DNA of 26,239 bases from Candidatus Pacearchaeota archaeon (lineage in GTDB: Archaea > Nanoarchaeota > Nanoarchaeia > Pacearchaeales > GW2011-AR1). Location of the stretch: positions 1 through 26,239 of the forward strand of contig NZAS01000210.1 in NCBI GenBank assembly GCA_002686195.1, given 5' to 3'. Under the pieces are notes generated by a model. That model was not told where the DNA came from, searched no databases, and worked only from the letters and a program-made list of their open reading frames with translations. Positions 22,183-26,239 of the stretch are shown one piece after another (position 1 is the first letter of the stretch; the number at the start of each line of letters is the position of its first letter). Position numbers and translations under genes: made by a program.

Positions 22183-23003
22183 TAGGTAATGGATTTGTCG
22201 GAAATGCGGTGGCTAAAGGATTACAAGATAAAGTAAGTGAAATCAGAATCTATGATATAGATAAAAATAAATCAACTCATAGTTATCTTGAAACTTTAAT
22301 ATCAGATTATATTTTTGTATGTTTACCCACTCCAATGAAGCACGAAGAAGGAGCAGAATGTAATATTTCTACTATTGAAAATTTCTTTGAAGATATTCCT
22401 AGCACAATTGAAGGGATAATTATTATCAAATCAACTGTTCCTATTGGAACGACTAAGAGATTACAAGATAAGTACCCGCATCTTAATATAATACACAATC
22501 CAGAATTTCTCACTGCTGCAAATGCAGAACAAGATTTTATTGAATCAGATAGGCATGTTGTTGGAGGCGATAACGAGATGCTAGTCGAGCAAGTTGAAAG
22601 ATTTTATAAAGCATGTTTTCCCGAAACTCCGGTATATACCATGAAAACAAAAGAATCAGAAGCAGTTAAATATTTTGCTAATAGTTTTCTTGCCACAAAA
22701 GTTATGGTTTTTAACGAAATGAAAATGTTATGTGATAATATTTCAGATATAAATTATGACAGAATCCTTGAAGGTGTTGCATCGGATAGAAGAATTGGAC
22801 ATAGCCACACATATGTTCCTGGTCCAGATGGTAATTATGGATTTGGGGGAACTTGTTTTCCAAAAGATATAAATGCACTCATACATACTATGGAAGAATA
22901 TGAAATAGATCCTTTAGTTTTGAAAGCCGTGTGGGAACAAAATAAAAATATTAGAAAAGAATGGGATTGGGCAGAAAATATTTCTGCGGTGATGGGTGAA
23001 TAA
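22161..23003 (+). CDS. UDP-glucose/GDP-mannose dehydrogenase, short form
   Basis: These enzymes oxidise a nucleotide hexose twice to the uronic acid. The 280-aa protein has IGIIGNGFVGNAVA for NAD (5-18), FVCLPTP (52-58), STVPIGTT (91-98), NPEFLTAANAEQDF (113-126), EAVKYFANSFLATKV (167-181) and GFGGTCFPKD with catalytic Cys 232 (227-236). Bacterial members are about 390-430 aa; this one ends at residue 280, so the C-terminal nucleotide-binding domain is absent. It may work as a compact phage form or with a partner. AGGAA at 22151-22155 precedes the ATG. UDP-glucose is the more likely substrate but this is not certain. Confidence 0.87.
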   Translation: MQATIGIIGNGFVGNAVAKGLQDKVSEIRIYDIDKNKSTHSYLETLISDYIFVCLPTPMKHEEGAECNISTIENFFEDIPSTIEGIIIIKSTVPIGTTKRLQDKYPHLNIIHNPEFLTAANAEQDFIESDRHVVGGDNEMLVEQVERFYKACFPETPVYTMKTKESEAVKYFANSFLATKVMVFNEMKMLCDNISDINYDRILEGVASDRRIGHSHTYVPGPDGNYGFGGTCFPKDINALIHTMEEYEIDPLVLKAVWEQNKNIRKEWDWAENISAVMGE

Positions 23004-23007
23004 TATA

Positions 23008-24348
23008 ATGATGACAAAAACCAAAAAAGTTAAAAAAGTACCAAAACCAACATCTGTAACTCTTTGTATGATAGTTAAGAACGAATCTCATATTATCAAA
23101 GAATGTTTAGAGTCTATGATTCCTTATATTGATCGTTATGATATTACCGATACTGGTTCGACGGACGGAACACCAGAACTTATAAAAGAATTTATGGACG
23201 AATATGGTGTTCCGGGTGAAGTTTATCTTTCTGATTGGAAGGGGTTTGGTGATAGTGCCAAAAATATTGGTTCTCGAACCGAAGCATTAAATAATGCAAA
23301 AGAAAAAGCAGATTATGCGTGGATGATTGATGCAGATGACTTCATGACTGGTAATTTTGAATATCCGTCAGAAATGAAAGAAGATGCATATAGCATTAGG
23401 TTGGGCAGAGAAGATTTTGTTTGGTGGAGAAATCAAATTTTTCGATTAGAATCGAATTGGCATTATGTTGGTATTCTTCATGAATATGCAGCATGTGAAA
23501 AAGAAAATCCTATTGTTGGAAGAATGGGCGGAGAATATAAAGTAACTGCAAGAACTTTGGGTGCTAGAAATGTAGGAATTTCAACGCAAGAAAAATATAA
23601 AAGAGATGCAGAAGAGTTAGAGGACGCACTCTATAATGAAAATTCTCCAAATTATGATCCTAATAATTCAAGATATGTATTTTATCTCGCACAAAGTTAT
23701 TTTGATTCTCAACAATATGAAAAATCATTAGAATCATATGGAAAGCGTGCAGAAATGGGTGGTTGGGAAGAAGAAGTTTATTATTCTTTATATCGTGTTG
23801 CAATGATAACTGCTGTTTTAGATAAACCGTGGGAAGAAATACAACAGGCATTTCTTGATGCGTATGATTCTAGGCCAATTCGTGCAGAACCTTTATATCA
23901 AATAGCAAGATTATACCGTCAGGTTCACAATAAACCAAGATTGGGATACATTTTTGCTAAAATGGCTATGGAAATTCAATATCCTCAACAAGACATTTTG
24001 TTTATCAGCGATGAAGTTTATAAATATCAATTATTGGATGAGATTGGTGCAACAGCATGGGCTGCCGGAAAGCCCCATGTCGGATATGCAGCATGTAAAA
24101 GATTGATTGAAGAAAATCTTGTTCCCGATAATGAACGGGAAAGAATATCCAACAATTTGAAGCAATATGAACAATTACTTTCACAAATGCATTCTGAGCA
24201 AGCACAAAATCATGTTGCTCAAAGAATGGCAGAAAAGACGGCACAAGAAAAAGAAAAGAAGAAAAATAAAGAAAAAAGAAAAAATAGAACAAAAGGAAGC
24301 ACAAAAACATCATCTCCTAAAAACAGAAAGAAGCGAAAGAATAAATAA
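23008..24348 (+). CDS. GT2-family glycosyltransferase with TPR-like C-terminal region
   Basis: A 446-aa protein. GT2 motifs are TLCMIVKNESHIIKECLESM (18-37), DITDTGSTDGT (45-55) and YAWMIDADDFM with the DxD-like DADD (108-111). Residues about 200-380 are helical repeats of TPR style (RYVFYLAQSYFDSQQYEKSL, PLYQIARLYRQ), a combination known in many bacterial and phage GT2 proteins. The last about 35 residues are a Lys-rich low-complexity tail (EKEKKKNKEKRKNRTKGS). No membrane helix. GTG 22996 is also in frame, but ATG 23008 (or 23011) is better spaced from GGTG. It is the last glycan gene before the virion genes. Confidence 0.85.
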   Translation: MMTKTKKVKKVPKPTSVTLCMIVKNESHIIKECLESMIPYIDRYDITDTGSTDGTPELIKEFMDEYGVPGEVYLSDWKGFGDSAKNIGSRTEALNNAKEKADYAWMIDADDFMTGNFEYPSEMKEDAYSIRLGREDFVWWRNQIFRLESNWHYVGILHEYAACEKENPIVGRMGGEYKVTARTLGARNVGISTQEKYKRDAEELEDALYNENSPNYDPNNSRYVFYLAQSYFDSQQYEKSLESYGKRAEMGGWEEEVYYSLYRVAMITAVLDKPWEEIQQAFLDAYDSRPIRAEPLYQIARLYRQVHNKPRLGYIFAKMAMEIQYPQQDILFISDEVYKYQLLDEIGATAWAAGKPHVGYAACKRLIEENLVPDNERERISNNLKQYEQLLSQMHSEQAQNHVAQRMAEKTAQEKEKKKNKEKRKNRTKGSTKTSSPKNRKKRKNK

Positions 24349-24354
24349 TAATAA

Positions 24355-24361
24355 AGGGAGG
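24355..24361 (+). promoter_or_regulatory. Strong Shine-Dalgarno AGGGAGG
   Basis: Among the strongest ribosome sites in the window, 7 bases before ATG 24369, consistent with a highly expressed virion gene. Just upstream AATAAATA (24340-24347) is one base off the late promoter octamer, but transcription starting from it would leave almost no leader. Confidence 0.7.
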
Positions 24362-24368
24362 TTGCAAT

Positions 24369-24818
24369 ATGCCTGCTAGATACGACATAAATGCATACCA
24401 AGGAGATACTTTTACTTTTCATGTTCAGTATCAGGACGAGAATGGTAATGCTATAAGTTTGCCGTCTGATACTTATTCTTCTACTATGCAAGTTAGAAGA
24501 TCTGTAGATGCTACTAATATTCTTTTACATTTAACTTCTAGTCCTTATGGAGCAACTGCGGGATGTACTGCTGGTATTAGTGGTGGGAGTTTTACTGGCG
24601 CAACAGCATATGCCAATTGTACTGGTGGTATCGTTCTGAATAGAACTATAGGAAATACTGGTGGTTTAACAGGAGGGGTCTATGTATTTGCTGGTGCTAC
24701 TGCTATGGGTTATGTCCCTTTTGGGAATCATTTATATGATTTAGAAATAACAGCAACAGGAGAATCTACTCGATTAATTGAAGGAAGATTTGATTGTGTT
24801 GGTGAAATTACGAGATGA
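24369..24818 (+). CDS. Phage virion protein, BppU-like (baseplate/tail fibre) N-terminal domain type
   Basis: A 149-aa beta-rich protein. The opening YDINAYQGDTFTFHVQYQDE, then STMQVRRSVDATNILLHLT, and the end LYDLEITATGESTRLIEGRF follow the pattern of BppU-type domains found in baseplate upper proteins and fibre adaptors of many phages: a Q-G-D-T start, an M-x-V-R strand, and a Y-D-L-E strand near the end. The middle is a Gly/Thr/Ala-rich insertion with two Cys (residues 58-110). It has a strong ribosome site. A 42-codon ORF overlaps its stop (ATGA). It probably links a fibre to the baseplate; this is inference from the domain pattern. Confidence 0.65.
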   Translation: MPARYDINAYQGDTFTFHVQYQDENGNAISLPSDTYSSTMQVRRSVDATNILLHLTSSPYGATAGCTAGISGGSFTGATAYANCTGGIVLNRTIGNTGGLTGGVYVFAGATAMGYVPFGNHLYDLEITATGESTRLIEGRFDCVGEITR

Positions 24819-24943
24819 AAATAAAAATAACTAAAACCAATTTAAAAGCAAAAACTCCAAGAAAATACCGAGTAGGTATGAACACGGTTTTAAGTGTTGT
24901 TGTTAAGAAGAAGCAAGATACTAGAATTATATTTGCAGGATAA
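24815..24943 (+). CDS. Small basic ORF, 42 aa
   Basis: Starts MKIKITKTNLKAKTPRKYRV and ends KKKQDTRIIFAG. It fills the gap between two virion genes exactly: its ATG overlaps the previous stop (ATGA) and its TAA ends two bases before the next ATG. This tight fit argues for a real gene. It is very basic, with about a third Lys/Arg and no acidic residue except one Asp. I do not recognise it. The AGGA at its end serves as the ribosome site for the collagen-like gene. Confidence 0.6.
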   Translation: MKIKITKTNLKAKTPRKYRVGMNTVLSVVVKKKQDTRIIFAG

Positions 24944-24945
24944 AT

Positions 24946-26238
24946 ATGGCTCTGAACTTTGATGATTTTTTGAAAAAGAACATAACCTCATTAGAACCAA
25001 AAAAAGACTCATCGAACATACTGAGTGGTTTTAATGGTATGGGGGATAAATTTGTTTTAATAAAACCCATTAATAATATGTTCGAAGCAGGACATATATT
25101 CACAATAACAGATGGAAAAGAAAATGCTGATATTATTTCTTTTGGAAATGGTATTGGTGAGGTTTTTCTTTTAGATGAAGAAAATAAATTATTTTGTTTT
25201 CGGGGTTCTGTTTCAACCATAAAAGAAAATTTTAACAAATTAGAAGAAACCAAAACTTCATCAGAAAAACCAAAAACAGAAGTAACAAAAGAAGTAGTAG
25301 AAATTAGAGAAGTTCGGGTATCGGGTCCGAAAGGTGAACAGGGAATTAGGGGTGATAAAGGAGAACCCGGTTCTCCCGGAATGTTAGGACAAAAAGGAGA
25401 TGAGGGAAAGCAAGGACTTCAAGGTGAACAAGGACTTCAAGGTGAACAAGGACTTCAAGGTGAGAAGGGTGAACAAGGACTTCAAGGTGAACAGGGACTT
25501 CTGGGTGAACAAGGACTTCAAGGTGAACAAGGACTTCAAGGTGAGAAGGGCGATGGGGGGGATAAAGGTGAACAAGGACTTCAAGGTGAGAAGGGCGAAC
25601 AAGGACTTCAAGGTAAACAAGGAATTCAAGGTGAGAAGGGTGAACAAGGACTTCGAGGTGAGAAGGGCGAACAAGGACTTCAAGGTAAACAAGGACTTCG
25701 GGGCGAGAAGGGAGATAGGGGGGATAAAGGGGATAGGGGTGCAGAAGGAAAACGGGGCGAAAAAGGAAGTACAGGCATCGAAGGGAAGCAAGGGCTAAAA
25801 GGAGATAAAGGGGATAGGGGAGAAGATGTTTTTGAAAACACTGACTTCCAATTTCCTTTAAGATTTGATAAAAATAAAAATAGGGTTTTCGTAGATACAA
25901 AAACATTAGAAGGATTAGTATCAGTTCCAGCAGGACAGAACGGACCAGATTGGCCTGCGATGCATGATTGGTTAGCAGCAGCGGGTGGTGCTGTTGGAAT
26001 TTATGATGAAGGAAATTTAGTATTAAAATCTGTCAATGATATTAATTTCAAAGGAAGTGGTGTTTCCCTTGTCAGAAAAGGAAAAAATATTGAATTAACA
26101 TTCACAGACACAGGAACATTTACTGAATCATCTTCTGCGCCTTCTAGTCCATCTAACGGTGATAGATGGTATGATACAACCATTGGCAAATTATATACAT
26201 ATGTTACTTCTGAATCTGCGTGGATCGAATTTTCATAA
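24946..26238 (+). CDS. Collagen-like fibre protein
   Basis: A 430-aa protein, complete; its stop is one base from the window end. Residues 1-126 are a mixed alpha/beta head ending in a charged linker (EVTKEVVEIREVRVS). Residues 127-294 are 56 uninterrupted Gly-X-Y triplets, mostly GLQ, GEQ, GEK and GDK with only three Pro, so triple-helix stability would depend on Lys-Glu/Asp pairs. Residues 295-430 form a globular tip containing DWPAMHDWLAAAGGAV, near-repeats of beta strands, and NGDRWYDTTIGKLYTY ending AWIEFS, the same pattern as the protein at 2284-2997. Collagen-like segments act as rigid trimeric shafts in phage fibres, so a tail-fibre or host-binding role is likely. No signal peptide. 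Confidence 0.88.
   Translation: MALNFDDFLKKNITSLEPKKDSSNILSGFNGMGDKFVLIKPINNMFEAGHIFTITDGKENADIISFGNGIGEVFLLDEENKLFCFRGSVSTIKENFNKLEETKTSSEKPKTEVTKEVVEIREVRVSGPKGEQGIRGDKGEPGSPGMLGQKGDEGKQGLQGEQGLQGEQGLQGEKGEQGLQGEQGLLGEQGLQGEQGLQGEKGDGGDKGEQGLQGEKGEQGLQGKQGIQGEKGEQGLRGEKGEQGLQGKQGLRGEKGDRGDKGDRGAEGKRGEKGSTGIEGKQGLKGDKGDRGEDVFENTDFQFPLRFDKNKNRVFVDTKTLEGLVSVPAGQNGPDWPAMHDWLAAAGGAVGIYDEGNLVLKSVNDINFKGSGVSLVRKGKNIELTFTDTGTFTESSSAPSSPSNGDRWYDTTIGKLYTYVTSESAWIEFS
25324..25827 (+). repeat. Tandem repeats encoding the collagen-like shaft
   Basis: Nine-base Gly-X-Y codon triplets in tandem. The core from 25411 is built of near-identical 18-base units (CAAGGACTTCAAGGTGAA, coding QGLQGE), alternating with GAGAAGGG blocks. 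Unit identity at the DNA level implies recent expansion by slippage or unequal recombination, which stays in frame. Confidence 0.92.
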
Positions 26239-26239
26239 A

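Noticed and set aside
24019..24026. TATAAATA inside the GT2 gene, about 340 bases before the virion genes.
   Set aside because: It could in principle drive the virion genes, but it encodes conserved-looking Tyr-Lys-Tyr and has no other support; not called.
24219..24491. Antisense frame over the Lys-rich end of the GT2 gene with a run of Phe/Leu resembling a membrane segment.
   Set aside because: Phe/Leu runs are the mirror of poly-Lys codons; no ribosome site and opposite to all real genes here.
24939..24946. GATAAATA overlapping the start of the collagen-like gene.
   Set aside because: A transcript from here would begin after the ATG and lack the ribosome site.
25346..25906. Long antisense and alternate-frame open frames across the collagen repeat (up to 186 codons).
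   Set aside because: They exist because the repeat unit lacks stops in those frames. Their products are low-complexity shadows, while the + frame gives perfect Gly-X-Y periodicity.

Overview
The window is a piece of an AT-rich, T4-like tailed-phage genome with every gene on the + strand. The evidence is a run of T4 replication-core genes in T4 order: recombination nuclease subunit 46, sliding clamp 45, clamp-loader subunits 44 and 62, and the translational repressor regA. A perfect T4-type late promoter octamer (TATAAATA) lies in one of the few intergenic gaps. The host cannot be read from the sequence. The low GC, short spacers and gene style resemble marine T4-like phages (cyanophage or pelagiphage relatives), but that is inference.

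Layout. (1) 1-5711: the 3' part of gene 46, a GT42/DUF115-like Rossmann protein, a late-promoter cassette (a hypothetical protein plus a Gly/Cys-rich virion-type protein), a small basic protein, then 45-44-62-regA. (2) 5715-24348: an 18.6 kb block of glycan genes where T4 has DNA polymerase gene 43 right after regA. It holds at least a dozen glycosyltransferase-like genes of GT-A, GT-B and possibly GT-D folds, including GT10 and GT11 fucosyltransferase types and a GT2 enzyme. It also holds nucleotide-sugar enzymes (4,6-dehydratase RmlB, a 4-epimerase-like SDR, a UDP-glucose/GDP-mannose dehydrogenase, a very short DegT-type aminotransferase, a formyltransferase, a cytidylyltransferase-like protein), two FkbM-type methyltransferases, one further SAM methyltransferase and a DUF6165 protein. 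(3) 24369-26238: virion-type proteins, namely a BppU-like protein, a 42-residue ORF, and a fibre protein with 56 uninterrupted Gly-X-Y triplets.

How the genes may work together. RmlB, the aminotransferase and the formyltransferase are consecutive steps of the known routes to dTDP-linked formamido-dideoxy sugars. The dehydrogenase suggests a uronic acid, and the transferases and methyltransferases could build and cap a complex glycan. The product could remodel the host O-antigen or capsule, or decorate the phage's own virion; the sequence does not decide between these. Most island genes overlap or abut their neighbours (ATGA, TGATG, TAATG), as in a translationally coupled polycistron. Signs of recombination include a chimeric ORF at 20861-21340 (GT-like N-terminus joined to an RmlB-like C-terminal tail), tandem paralogues, and a local GC rise at 12630-13067.

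No tRNA, rRNA, CRISPR array, insertion sequence, integrase or convincing intrinsic terminator was seen. No stretch over 300 bases lacks a gene; the largest gaps are about 45-50 bases.
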